This document shows, piece by piece, positions 34,196-42,481 of a stretch of 64,000 bases of DNA. Location: assembly GCF_014873495.1 (NCBI RefSeq), contig NZ_JADBGF010000001.1, positions 2,852,001 to 2,916,000 of the forward strand. Direction: 5' to 3'. The position numbers and the translations under genes were made by a program. The stretch is from Streptomyces stelliscabiei. Lineage in GTDB: Bacteria; Actinomycetota; Actinomycetes; Streptomycetales; Streptomycetaceae. Within the stretch, counting starts at the first letter, position 1. Each line of letters begins with the position of its first letter. A model generated the notes under the pieces. The model did not search any database. It worked only from the letters and a program-made list of their open reading frames with translations, and was not told the origin of the DNA.

Positions 34196-35734
34196 TCAGT
34201 GCAGGTTCATGACCGCGCTGTCGTCGAAGCCGACGGCGAAGACCGTCCGCAGCGACAGGTTGGCGGCGGCGCTGTAGCCGTCACAGGCGTTCTGCTTCTC
34301 GTCGGGTTCCTCCACGGCCTCGAACTCGTGGGGGAAGCTCGCGCGCAGCGTCGTTCCGGCGCAGATGTGCTCGGTCAGCCCCCACAGCTCCTCCACCGGG
34401 TCCGCGCCGAGCTTGGGCCAGTGGCTCAGGGCCTGGGGCGTGCCCACCGCCCAGTTGCCGTTGGCGTACACCTTCCCGTCGACCGTGCGGTTGCAGGCCG
34501 TGGTGGCCCGGGTGTCGCCCACCCAGGTGTGCGAGAAGACGGCGGGCTGGAGGGCGCAGCCCTTGTGGAAGGCGAAGTTCAGCAGTCCGGCGCCGTCGGT
34601 CCAGGTCATGCCGCCCTGCAGTCCCACATAGCGGGACGCGGCGTACGCGTCCTGGATCACGGTCTTGCCGCCGGCCATGTTGAGCAGCCCCGGGTTGGTC
34701 GAGGCGCTCGTCGGGTTGAGCTGGTAGCGCACCACCCGGCCGCCCGCCGCGGTGCCGAACCACTCGCCGGTGACCAGCTTGTACGGGCTGCCGCCGGTCT
34801 TGTCGAGGGAGAGCCAGGAGTAGCACAGGGAGTCGGCGTCGGGGGTGCCGTTCACGGCGTCCGCGTCACAGGCGCCGGAGGGCGGCGGGGAGGCCTGCTT
34901 GTAGTAGTGGACCTGTGGCAGCACGTACGGGTAGCCGCAGGCGCTGGACTTTCCGGAGCTGTCGATGCCGTAGGAGTTGAGGCCCGAGCCGTAGGCGTCG
35001 ACCTTGCCGAGCTTGTCGATGTCGAAGACGCGGATGCCGTTGGAGGTGTCGGTGACGTAGAGGTAGTTGCCGTACCAGACGATGCCGCCGCCGTGGCCGG
35101 TGACGAACTTGAAGTCCGCGCCGCCCTCCGTCGGCTCGGCGAGCAGGATGTGGCGGTACTTCTTGGTGTCACGGTCGATGAGGGTGAGCTTGAGCAGGTT
35201 GTTCGTCCTGCACTTGTCGTTGGCCTCGTAGTCGCCGGCCGCGTTGGTCCTGAACGTCTCGTAGTGCCAGGCGACCGCCGTGACGCGTTTGTCCTGGATG
35301 GCGCCGTCGGCTCCGTCGGCGGTGCCGGTGCTGCTCATGCCCTGCGGCCACCAGCGCGGGGTGGTGTCGTCGCCGTGCGCCGAGGACCAGCACCAGGAGA
35401 TCTTCCTGGTCACCGGCGGCAGCGCCTTCGTCTCGTCGCCGGCGCACGCGCGCATGCTGCGCAGGTTCATCCAGGGGTCGGTCGCCCCGGCGGAGTTCTT
35501 CGTGTACTCGGTGGTGACGACGTCGGCGAGGTCGGCGTCCGCCAGTCTGCCGTCGAGGGTGGTGGCGGCCGACACGGTGCTCGTGTCGGTCATCCTGAAC
35601 CGGTCGCCGCTCAGCGTCAGCTTCGTCATCACCGGCTCGTCCGCCGCCGCCGCGGGCTGTCCGGTGAGCCCGGCGAACAGCGCTGCCGCCGCCACGACGC
35701 AGGCCAGGGGCCTCATTCTCCCTATGAGTGACAC
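34196..35734 (-). CDS. Secreted protein of unknown function
   Basis: 512-residue exported protein. Residues 1-33 form a Sec signal peptide (basic start, hydrophobic ACVVAAAALFAGL, cleavage near AAAA-DEP). The mature part has many Cys pairs and aromatic/Asp strands such as WYGNYLYVTDTSNGIRVFDIDK, suggestive of a beta-propeller; this is inference. I do not recognise a named family or catalytic motif. The GTG at 35734 has AGGG 8 nt upstream; ATG 35716 is an alternative. It is transcribed alone and divergently from the trp leader. Confidence 0.8.
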   Translation of the reverse strand: MSLIGRMRPLACVVAAAALFAGLTGQPAAAADEPVMTKLTLSGDRFRMTDTSTVSAATTLDGRLADADLADVVTTEYTKNSAGATDPWMNLRSMRACAGDETKALPPVTRKISWCWSSAHGDDTTPRWWPQGMSSTGTADGADGAIQDKRVTAVAWHYETFRTNAAGDYEANDKCRTNNLLKLTLIDRDTKKYRHILLAEPTEGGADFKFVTGHGGGIVWYGNYLYVTDTSNGIRVFDIDKLGKVDAYGSGLNSYGIDSSGKSSACGYPYVLPQVHYYKQASPPPSGACDADAVNGTPDADSLCYSWLSLDKTGGSPYKLVTGEWFGTAAGGRVVRYQLNPTSASTNPGLLNMAGGKTVIQDAYAASRYVGLQGGMTWTDGAGLLNFAFHKGCALQPAVFSHTWVGDTRATTACNRTVDGKVYANGNWAVGTPQALSHWPKLGADPVEELWGLTEHICAGTTLRASFPHEFEAVEEPDEKQNACDGYSAAANLSLRTVFAVGFDDSAVMNLH

Positions 35735-35857
35735 ACTCGCCCTTCCGTATCCACAGGTCGACATCCGGGTCGACTCGCTCATGACAAGACTGAACAGTAA
35801 GTGATCTCGGGACGAACCCCCCCGCGCCGATCGCATGAGTTCCCGGGCGATGTCGGG

Positions 35858-35863
35858 TAGGGT
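35858..35863 (+). promoter_or_regulatory. -10 box of a leaderless trp leader transcript
   Basis: TAGGGT lies 7 nt before the ATG of the leader peptide. This fits transcription starting at the start codon. The -35 is weak (ATGAGT, 17 nt upstream). Confidence 0.5.
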
Positions 35864-35870
35864 GCGGCGC

Positions 35871-35927
35871 ATGTTCGCGCACTCGATCCAGAACTGGTGG
35901 TGGACCGCTCATCCGGCGGCCCACTGA
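35871..35927 (+). CDS. trpL: Trp operon leader peptide TrpL
   Basis: An 18-residue peptide MFAHSIQNWWWTAHPAAH with three consecutive Trp codons (TGG at 35895-35903). Ribosome stalling here when tryptophan is scarce controls the attenuator that follows. Leader peptides with a WWW run are found before Streptomyces trp genes. It is too short for ordinary gene callers. It probably has a leaderless start after TAGGGT. Confidence 0.92.
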   Translation: MFAHSIQNWWWTAHPAAH

Positions 35928-35948
35928 CTGCGCGTACGCAAGACTTCG

Positions 35949-35980
35949 CGAAGGCCGCCCGAGGGGCGGCCTTCGGCGTT
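35949..35980 (+). terminator. trp attenuator (intrinsic terminator)
   Basis: Arms CGAAGGCCGCCC (35949-35960) and GGGCGGCCTTCG (35964-35975) form a 12-bp stem with a 3-nt loop. GCGTTTCC follows. It sits between the Trp codons and trpE, the expected place for transcription attenuation. Confidence 0.88.
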
Positions 35981-36043
35981 TCCAGGGCCAGGCCGCTCCT
36001 CCTCGATCACCGCGAGACCGTGATCCCCAGGGAAGAGGAACCC

Positions 36044-37921
36044 ATGGACCTGACCCGGCTGTTGTCCGACGACCGCCCGTTCGCGCTGCTGCGCCGCCGC
36101 ACACCGGGCCTGCACGACCACGACACGGTGGAGTTGCTGATCGGTCCGGTGACCACCTGCGAGCGGCTCGCCGATCTGCCCGACGAGGGGCTGGCGCTCG
36201 TGCCCTTCCGGCAGATCCGGGAACGCGGCTTCGACGTCCGCGACGACGGCACACCCCTGTCGGTGCTGGTGCCCGAGGAGTCGTACGAGCTGCCGCTGGA
36301 CCGGGTCCTCGCGGAGCTGCCCGCGCACGACGTCCAGGTCGAGGACGGGGGCTTCGACGTGGACGACGAGGAGTACGCGCAGATCGTCGGCCGGGTGCTG
36401 CGCGAGGAGATCGGGCGGGGCGAGGGCGCGAACTTCGTGATCCGGCGGACCTACGAGGGCACGGTCCCGGGCTTCGGGCGCGCCGACGCGCTCGCGCTGT
36501 TCCGGCGCCTGTTGCGGGGTGAGCGGGGCGCGTACTGGACGTTCGTGGTGCACACCGGTGAGCGCACGCTGGTCGGCGCCAGCCCGGAGGTGCATGTGCG
36601 GATGTCCGGCGGGACGGTCGTGATGAACCCGATCAGCGGGACCTACCGCTATCCGGCCGAGGGGCCGACACCGGAGGATCTGCTGGCCTTCCTCGCCGAC
36701 GGCAAGGAGATCGAGGAGCTGTCGATGGTCGTCGACGAGGAGCTCAAGATGATGTGCACGGTCGGCGACATGGGCGGGGTCGTGGTCGGACCCCGGCTGA
36801 AGGAGATGGCCCACCTCGCGCACACCGAGTACGAGCTGCGCGGGCGGTCCTCGCTGGATGTGCGGGAGGTGCTGAAGGAGACGATGTTCGCCGCCACGGT
36901 CACCGGGTCGCCCGTGCAGAACGCGTGCCGGGTGATCGAGCGGTACGAGCCCCTCGGGCGGGACGGTGTCGGGCGCGGGTACTACGCGGGGGCGCTGGCG
37001 CTGCTGGGACGGGACTCGGGAGGGGCGCAGACCCTGGACTCGCCGATCCTGATCCGGACCGCCGACATCGCGGCGGACGGACGGCTGAAGGTGCCGGTGG
37101 GGGCCACGCTCGTCCGGGGGTCCGATCCGGCGGGCGAGGTCGCCGAGACGCACGCGAAGGCGGCGGGGGTGCTGGCCGCGCTGGGGGTGCGACCGGGGCG
37201 GCCCCGTCCCGAGCGGGTGGGGCCGGCGCTGGCGGACGACCCCCGGGTGCGGGCCGCGCTGGACGGGCGGCGGGGGGCTCTGGCGCCGTTCTGGCTGCGG
37301 ATGCGGGAGCGGACGGCCGAGCTGACCGGGCACGCGCTGGTCGTGGACGCCGAGGACACCTTCACCGCGATGCTCGCGCACCTGCTCAGGTCCTCGGGGC
37401 TGGAGGTCACGGTACGGCGGTACGACGAGCCGGGGCTGCGGGAGGCCGTGCTCGCGCACGAGGGGGTGGTGGTGCTGGGGCCCGGCCCCGGGGATCCGGG
37501 CGACCTCGACGACCCGAAGATGCGGTTCCTGCGGTCGCTGACCGCCGAGGTGCTGCGGGGGCATCGATACGGGGTGCTCGGGGTGTGCCTCGGGCACGAA
37601 CTCATCGCGTTGGAGCTGGGGTTGGAGATCGTGCGCAAGGAGGTGCCCTACCAGGGGGCGCAGACCGCGATCGATCTCTTCGGGAGGGAGGAGACCGTGG
37701 GGTTCTACAACAGTTTCGTGGCCCGCTGCGACGACGGGACGGCCGGGGAGCTGGCGGCCCACGGGGTGGAGGTCAGCCGGAGCGGGAGCGGTGAGGTGCA
37801 CGCGCTGCGCGGGCCCGGGTTCGCGGGAGTGCAGTTCCACCCGGAGTCGGTGCTGACGCTGGACGGGGTGAGTGTGGTGCGTCAGCTGGTGGCGGGGGTT
37901 CAGTCACTGCGGGCGGTATAA
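36044..37921 (+). CDS. trpE: Fused anthranilate synthase (TrpE-TrpG)
   Basis: Converts chorismate and glutamine to anthranilate. 625 residues in one chain. The chorismate-binding TrpE part (about 1-430) has the VHTGERTLVGASPEVHVR and NPISGTYRYP motifs. The TrpG glutamine amidotransferase part (about 440-625) has the nucleophile C515 in GVCLGHE and the closing HPES. Start ATG 36044 has GAGGAA. The leader peptide and attenuator upstream show tryptophan control. Fusions of this kind also occur in phenazine and other secondary pathways, but the trp attenuator favours a role in tryptophan supply. Confidence 0.94.
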   Translation: MDLTRLLSDDRPFALLRRRTPGLHDHDTVELLIGPVTTCERLADLPDEGLALVPFRQIRERGFDVRDDGTPLSVLVPEESYELPLDRVLAELPAHDVQVEDGGFDVDDEEYAQIVGRVLREEIGRGEGANFVIRRTYEGTVPGFGRADALALFRRLLRGERGAYWTFVVHTGERTLVGASPEVHVRMSGGTVVMNPISGTYRYPAEGPTPEDLLAFLADGKEIEELSMVVDEELKMMCTVGDMGGVVVGPRLKEMAHLAHTEYELRGRSSLDVREVLKETMFAATVTGSPVQNACRVIERYEPLGRDGVGRGYYAGALALLGRDSGGAQTLDSPILIRTADIAADGRLKVPVGATLVRGSDPAGEVAETHAKAAGVLAALGVRPGRPRPERVGPALADDPRVRAALDGRRGALAPFWLRMRERTAELTGHALVVDAEDTFTAMLAHLLRSSGLEVTVRRYDEPGLREAVLAHEGVVVLGPGPGDPGDLDDPKMRFLRSLTAEVLRGHRYGVLGVCLGHELIALELGLEIVRKEVPYQGAQTAIDLFGREETVGFYNSFVARCDDGTAGELAAHGVEVSRSGSGEVHALRGPGFAGVQFHPESVLTLDGVSVVRQLVAGVQSLRAV

Positions 37922-37942
37922 GGCCGCGGGGGGGGTGGGGGG

Positions 37943-38005
37943 CGTGGGCGGTGGGGCGTGGGGCGTGGGCAGTGGGGCGTGGGCGGTGGGGCGTGGGCGG
38001 TGGGG
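37943..38005 (+). repeat. G-rich 14-nt tandem repeat (VNTR)
   Basis: Units of CGTGGGCGGTGGGG: full copies at 37943, 37964 (one change), 37978 and 37992, and a 7-nt half unit at 37957. Runs of three to four G at short spacing on the plus strand can form G-quadruplexes. Confidence 0.85.
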
Positions 38006-38032
38006 GGTCGTGGGTCGGGTGCGGGTGGGTGG

Positions 38033-38171
38033 GGCTGGTCGCGCAGTTCCCCGCGCCCCTAAAAGCCCAGGCCCCTGCGGGCCTGAAAGGCGACGGGGCT
38101 GCCGGTCTGAAAAGCTCGGGGCGCAGCCCCTGCTTTTCAGGGGCGCGGGGAACTGCGCGTGAAGCCCCACC
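38033..38171. repeat. Dispersed inverted-repeat element, copy A (complete)
   Basis: Left arm 38041-38060 (GCGCAGTTCCCCGCGCCCCT) is perfectly complementary to 38139-38158. Outer sequences GGGGCTGGTC and GAAGCCCCAC extend it. Partial relatives lie at 44996-45072, 53209-53242 and 55853-55885, all at gene 3' ends. It probably serves as a bidirectional terminator here. Confidence 0.85.
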
Positions 38172-38221
38172 AGGCCCGCACCCGCCGACGAAACCCGCAC
38201 CCCCCACCCCCTGAGGCGCCC

Positions 38222-39250
38222 TCAGCCGAAGAAGACCCCGACCTCTTCGTACAGCGCCGGATCCACCGTCTTCAGGCGGGCCGTCGCGTCGGCGATCGGG
38301 ACGCGGACGATGTCCGTGCCGCGCAGGGCCACCATCTTGCCGAAGTCACGGTCACGGACCGCGTCGATCGCGTGCAGGCCGAAGCGCGTGGCGAGCCAGC
38401 GGTCGAAGGCCGAGGGCGTGCCGCCGCGCTGGACGTGGCCGAGGACGGTCGTACGGGCCTCCTTGCCCGTACGCCTCTCGATCTCCTTGGCCAGCCATTC
38501 GCCGACCCCGGAGAGCCGGACGTGGCCGAAGGAGTCGAGCGAGCCGTCCTTGAGGACCATCTCGCCGTCCTTCGGCATGGCCCCCTCCGCGACCACCACG
38601 ATCGGCGCGTAGGAGGCCTTGAAACGGGACGTCACCCAGGCGCACACCTTGTCGACGTCGAAGCGCTGTTCGGGGATGAGGATGACGTTGGCGCCGCCGG
38701 CCAGGCCGGAGTGGATGGCGATCCAGCCGGCGTGCCGGCCCATCACCTCCACCACCAGCACGCGCATGTGCGACTCCGCGGTGGTGTGGAGGCGGTCGAT
38801 GGCCTCCGTCGCGATGCCGACGGCGGTGTCGAAGCCGAAGGTGTAGTCCGTGGCCGAGAGGTCGTTGTCGATGGTCTTGGGGACGCCCACGCACGGCACC
38901 CCGTACTCGTCGGACAGCCGCGCGGCCACTCCGAGCGTGTCCTCGCCGCCGATGGCGATGAGCGCGTCGACCTCCTGCTTGGCGAGGTTGTCCTTGATAC
39001 GGCGGATGCCGTTCTCCTGCTGGAGCGGGTTGGTGCGCGAGGAGCCGAGGATGGTGCCGCCGCGGGGCAGGATGCCGCGGACGGCGGGGATGTCGAGGCG
39101 GACGGTGTCGTTCTCCAGCGGCCCCCGCCAGCCGTCCCGGAAGCCGACGAAGTCGTAGCCGTACTCCTGCACGCCCTTGCGGACGACGCCCCGGATGACG
39201 GCGTTGAGCCCGGGGCAGTCGCCGCCTCCGGTGAGTACTCCGACGCGCAT
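38222..39250 (-). CDS. pfkA: 6-phosphofructokinase, group III
   Basis: Phosphorylates fructose 6-phosphate. 342 residues, the actinobacterial length. The phosphoryl-donor loop GGGDCPG is at residue 8-14, the catalytic PKTIDND at 124-130 and the MGRHAGW motif is present. Donor specificity is set by residue 104: Gly favours ATP and Asp favours pyrophosphate. Here D104 in GGEDT is joined by K125 in PKTIDND, which is the pyrophosphate-type combination. The start ATG 39250 has AAGGGA; a longer frame runs to 39382 without a site. Confidence 0.93.
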   Translation of the reverse strand: MRVGVLTGGGDCPGLNAVIRGVVRKGVQEYGYDFVGFRDGWRGPLENDTVRLDIPAVRGILPRGGTILGSSRTNPLQQENGIRRIKDNLAKQEVDALIAIGGEDTLGVAARLSDEYGVPCVGVPKTIDNDLSATDYTFGFDTAVGIATEAIDRLHTTAESHMRVLVVEVMGRHAGWIAIHSGLAGGANVILIPEQRFDVDKVCAWVTSRFKASYAPIVVVAEGAMPKDGEMVLKDGSLDSFGHVRLSGVGEWLAKEIERRTGKEARTTVLGHVQRGGTPSAFDRWLATRFGLHAIDAVRDRDFGKMVALRGTDIVRVPIADATARLKTVDPALYEEVGVFFG

Positions 39251-39389
39251 GGAAAAGTCCCTTCGCCGCGGTTGCCTGGTGAGGGTCACGCTAATAGTGA
39301 TCCAGGTCACTTCGACATGCACGGGAAGGTCAATTCCGGCGAATTGCTGTTGATAGAGGGTGAGTTGATCGAAGTTGATCAAATCGCCT

Positions 39390-39405
39390 TCACCCTATGG
39401 GGTGA
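39390..39405. promoter_or_regulatory. Inverted repeat upstream of pfkA
   Basis: TCACCC-TATG-GGGTGA has 6-bp arms. Two GTTGATC boxes lie next to it at about 39363-39381, the second inside TTGATCAA. The region is AT-richer than its surroundings and probably holds the pfkA promoter and a regulator site. Confidence 0.35.
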
Positions 39406-39415
39406 TTCATGACGT

Positions 39416-40156
39416 TTACTCGTCGTCGAGACCGCGCTCTATGGCATAGCGGACCAGTTCCACCCGGTTGTGGAGCTGGAGCTTGCCGAGGGTGTTCTGC
39501 ACATGGTTCTGGACCGTGCGGTGGGAGATGACGAGGCGCTCGGCGATCTGCTTGTAGCTCAGCCCCTTGGCGACGAGCCGGAGCACCTCGGTCTCGCGGT
39601 CGGTCAGCTGCGGCGCCTTGGGCTCGTCGGCGCCCGGCGCGGGGGCGGGCTCGGAGGCGAGACGGCGGTACTCGCCGAGGACCAGGCCCGCGAGACCGGG
39701 GGTGAAGACCGGATCGCCGACCGCGGTACGGCGTACGGCGTCGACCAGTTCCTCCGTCGAGGCCGACTTCAGCAGGTAACCCGTCGCCCCGGACTTCACC
39801 GCCTCCAGGACGTCCGCGTGCTCCCCGCTCGCCGACAGGACCAGCACCCGCAACGCCGGGTTCGCGCCGACCAGTTCCTTGCAGACCTGCGCTCCCGGCT
39901 TCGCGGGCAGGTTCAGGTCCAGGACGAGAACGTCCGGTGCGACGGCGCCGGCGCGTCGCACCGCCTGCTCGCCGTCGCCCGCCGTGGCGACCACCTCGAA
40001 GCCGGACTCGGCCAGGTCCCGGGCGACGGCGTCGCGCCACATGGGATGGTCGTCGACCACCATGACCCGGATCGGGCCGCGCCCGCCGGACGGTGCGCCC
40101 ACGTCCACCGGCCCGCCGTCGCGCACACCCTCTTCGCTCTCCACGCGCTCCGTCAC
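39416..40156 (-). CDS. NarL/LuxR-type response regulator
   Basis: 246 residues. The receiver domain has the acidic pair D35-D36, phospho-acceptor D80 (LVLDLNLP) and K in LLKSAS. A 35-residue Pro/Ala linker leads to the LuxR-type HTH (LTDRETEVLRLVAKGLSYKQIAE). The GTG at 40156 overlaps the kinase stop (GTGA). It is the output partner of the kinase next to it. A TCACCC/GGGTGA inverted repeat just downstream might be a target (speculative). Confidence 0.92.
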   Translation of the reverse strand: MTERVESEEGVRDGGPVDVGAPSGGRGPIRVMVVDDHPMWRDAVARDLAESGFEVVATAGDGEQAVRRAGAVAPDVLVLDLNLPAKPGAQVCKELVGANPALRVLVLSASGEHADVLEAVKSGATGYLLKSASTEELVDAVRRTAVGDPVFTPGLAGLVLGEYRRLASEPAPAPGADEPKAPQLTDRETEVLRLVAKGLSYKQIAERLVISHRTVQNHVQNTLGKLQLHNRVELVRYAIERGLDDE

Positions 40157-41397
40157 CGCTTCTCCGCCTTCCCCCGTACGCCCTTGGGCCGTTCCGCGGC
40201 CCTGGGCACCTTCAGTTCCACTTCGGTGCCCTGTCCGGGCACCGAGATCAGTTCGGCCGTGCCGCCGATGTCGCGCAGCCGCCCCCGGATGGAGAGGGCC
40301 ACCCCGAGCCGGCCCTCGCCCTCGGCCTGGGCGAGCCGGCCGTCGGGGATGCCGGGGCCGTCGTCCCGTACGGTCACGACGATCTCGTCCGGCCAGTCCT
40401 CGACCAGGATCCAGGCCCGTGCCCCCTCGCCCGCGTGCGCGCGCACGTTGTCCAGGGCGGCGCCCACGGCCGCCGCCAGCTCCCGCGCGGCCCCCGGGGC
40501 GAGCGGCACCGGGCCGCCGGGCTCCGAGAAGGTGACCATGGCGCTCGCGTAGGGGGCGAGCAGGGCCCGCAGGTCCACCGGGTTCCCGGCGTCGTCGGCC
40601 GGGTCCGGTTCGTTCACCGCCCGTACGAGCGCTCCCTGGGCCGCGTCCTCGGAGACACGCGAGACGGGGACCAGGCCGCCGGAGACCAGGGTGCGCAGGG
40701 CGACCTCCTGCTCGCCCGCCATCCGGCCCAGCTCGGCCGCGTCCCCGCCGAGGGCGGTACCGCGCCGTTGGACCATGGCGAGGACCTGGAGGACACCGTC
40801 GTGGATGTCCCGGGCGAGGCGCTCCCGTTCGCGGGTGGCGGCATCGATCTCCAGGGCGCGGGCGAGGGTGCGTTCGGAGGCGCGGGCGACCTCGACGACG
40901 TATCCGATGGCGATGGAGACGAACCAGACCAGCAGCACGTTGTGGATGGTGTCGCGGGTGGGGGCGCCCCGGTGGATCAGGTTGGCGACGGCGACGAGCG
41001 TGGAGGCGACGGCGGCCCAGCGCCAGCCGCCCTTGACGGCGAACGCCAGCACCGCGCCGGCGGTCCATATGGACGGGAGCGTCGGACCCCCCGCCTCCAC
41101 CCGCGCGGTCGAGTCGGCGAGCCGCGTGAGCCCGATGCCCACGATCGCGATGGTGAGGTCGGCCGCGAGGAACCGCTTGGTGCAGTCGGCCGCGCTCGCC
41201 ACCTTCGGCAGGGTCAGCAGCGTCCAGGCGACCAGCACCGCGAGGTAGGCGATGGCCAGCCATGGACGCTGGAACTTGTCGTACGCGCTGAGGAACAGGC
41301 CGACGGCGTAGACCGCCGTCAGGATCCGGTAGCCGGTGAGCGCACGCCACAGCGGCTGCTCGACCGACATGCGCATGACTCGTTCGCGCTCAGGCAT
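40153..41397 (-). CDS. Membrane sensor histidine kinase (HisKA_3 type)
   Basis: 414 residues. About five membrane helices in residues 15-165 with hardly any extracellular loop suggest sensing within the membrane. The phospho-acceptor is H199 in ARDIHDGVLQ (HisKA_3), followed by an HATPase domain with VRDDGPGIPDG. The MacS-like sensor region is typical of actinobacteria. Start ATG 41397 is preceded by GGGGGA; an in-frame GTG at 41415 is the other option. It is translationally coupled to the regulator gene. Confidence 0.9.
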   Translation of the reverse strand: MPERERVMRMSVEQPLWRALTGYRILTAVYAVGLFLSAYDKFQRPWLAIAYLAVLVAWTLLTLPKVASAADCTKRFLAADLTIAIVGIGLTRLADSTARVEAGGPTLPSIWTAGAVLAFAVKGGWRWAAVASTLVAVANLIHRGAPTRDTIHNVLLVWFVSIAIGYVVEVARASERTLARALEIDAATRERERLARDIHDGVLQVLAMVQRRGTALGGDAAELGRMAGEQEVALRTLVSGGLVPVSRVSEDAAQGALVRAVNEPDPADDAGNPVDLRALLAPYASAMVTFSEPGGPVPLAPGAARELAAAVGAALDNVRAHAGEGARAWILVEDWPDEIVVTVRDDGPGIPDGRLAQAEGEGRLGVALSIRGRLRDIGGTAELISVPGQGTEVELKVPRAAERPKGVRGKAEKR

Positions 41398-41469
41398 ATC
41401 CCCCACCCCACCCACCGGACCCCACGACGATCGCGTCCGGGAACGCGACCGTACCCGGGAAAGCGGCCG

Positions 41470-42300
41470 TTACGAAGCCGGCCGGTCCCGGTCGGCCCGG
41501 GTGTTCTCCGCCTGTCCCCGCTGTTCCCCGGCCGACCGGTCCTTGGCCGCCTGTTCCTTCTCGGCCTTGGCAAGGGCCGCCCTGGCGGCCTTGTCGGCCT
41601 CCTTCTCGGCCTTCGCCGCCTCCGCGATCTGCCGCTTGGCGGCGGTCGCGTAGATGTCCACGTACTCCTGGCCCGAGAGCTTCATGATCTCGTACATGAC
41701 CTCGTCGGTCAGCGCCCGCAGCACGAAGCGGTCGTGCTCCATGCCCTGGTAGCGGCTGAAGTCGAGGGGCTTGCCGATCCGGATGCCGGGGCGCATCACC
41801 TTCGGCAGGACCTTGCCCGGCGGCTGGATCTTCTCCGTGTCGATCATGGCGACGGGGATGACGGGCGCGCCGGTGGCGAGGGCCACCCGCGCCAGGCCGC
41901 CGGGCTTGCCCCGGTAGAGGCGGCCGTCGGGCGAGCGGGTGCCCTCGGGGTAGATGCCGAACAGCTCGCCGCTCTCGATGACCTGTATGCCGCTGTTGAT
42001 GGCGGCCTCACCCGCGCCCCGCGCCCCGGAACGGTCCACCGGGAGCTGCCCGACCCCCTTGAAGAAGGCGGCCGTCAGCTTGCCCTTGATCCCGGGAGTG
42101 GTGAAGTACTCCGCCTTCGCGATGAAGGTGACCTTGCGGTCGAGGACCGCGGGGAGGAAGAAGGAGTCCGAGAAGGAGAGGTGGTTGCTGGCGAGGATCG
42201 CCGCGCCCTCGGGCGGAATGTTCTCCAGGCCCTCCACCCAGGGCCGGAAAGTGACCTTGAGCGGTCCCCCGATAGCGACCTTCATCGCGCCGTACAACAC
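41470..42300 (-). CDS. 1-acyl-sn-glycerol-3-phosphate acyltransferase (PlsC-like)
   Basis: Membrane-associated enzyme that acylates lysophosphatidic acid to phosphatidic acid. 276 residues. The PlsC motifs are HxxxxD (NHLSFSD), the GVGQLPVDR block and YPEGTRS. The last 60 residues are an Ala/Lys/Glu-rich helix with repeated EAAKAEKEADKAA, not in the core family. The GTG at 42300 has AGAGG 8 nt upstream. It faces away from the esterase gene. Confidence 0.9.
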   Translation of the reverse strand: MLYGAMKVAIGGPLKVTFRPWVEGLENIPPEGAAILASNHLSFSDSFFLPAVLDRKVTFIAKAEYFTTPGIKGKLTAAFFKGVGQLPVDRSGARGAGEAAINSGIQVIESGELFGIYPEGTRSPDGRLYRGKPGGLARVALATGAPVIPVAMIDTEKIQPPGKVLPKVMRPGIRIGKPLDFSRYQGMEHDRFVLRALTDEVMYEIMKLSGQEYVDIYATAAKRQIAEAAKAEKEADKAARAALAKAEKEQAAKDRSAGEQRGQAENTRADRDRPAS

Positions 42301-42481
42301 CCGAGTGCCTCTCTCTGTTCTGAGGATCAGACCTTAACCCGGACGCCCGGAGAAGCGTCCTACGCCCCTGGCCGGTGTCGGCCACCACCGGGCGAAGCCC
42401 CTGGTCGGTGTCGGAGCGGTCGCGTACGGTGAACCACATCCGCACTCATTCACACCCTTCTCACGAACAGGAGACCGAACC

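Larger units (their letters stand above)
37922..38221. other. 300-bp convergent spacer of repeats between trpE and pfkA
   Basis: No gene. The left part is the G-rich tandem repeat (37943-38005) and the right part is a complete copy of a dispersed inverted-repeat element (38033-38171). Together they fill the spacer between the two converging genes. Confidence 0.8.
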
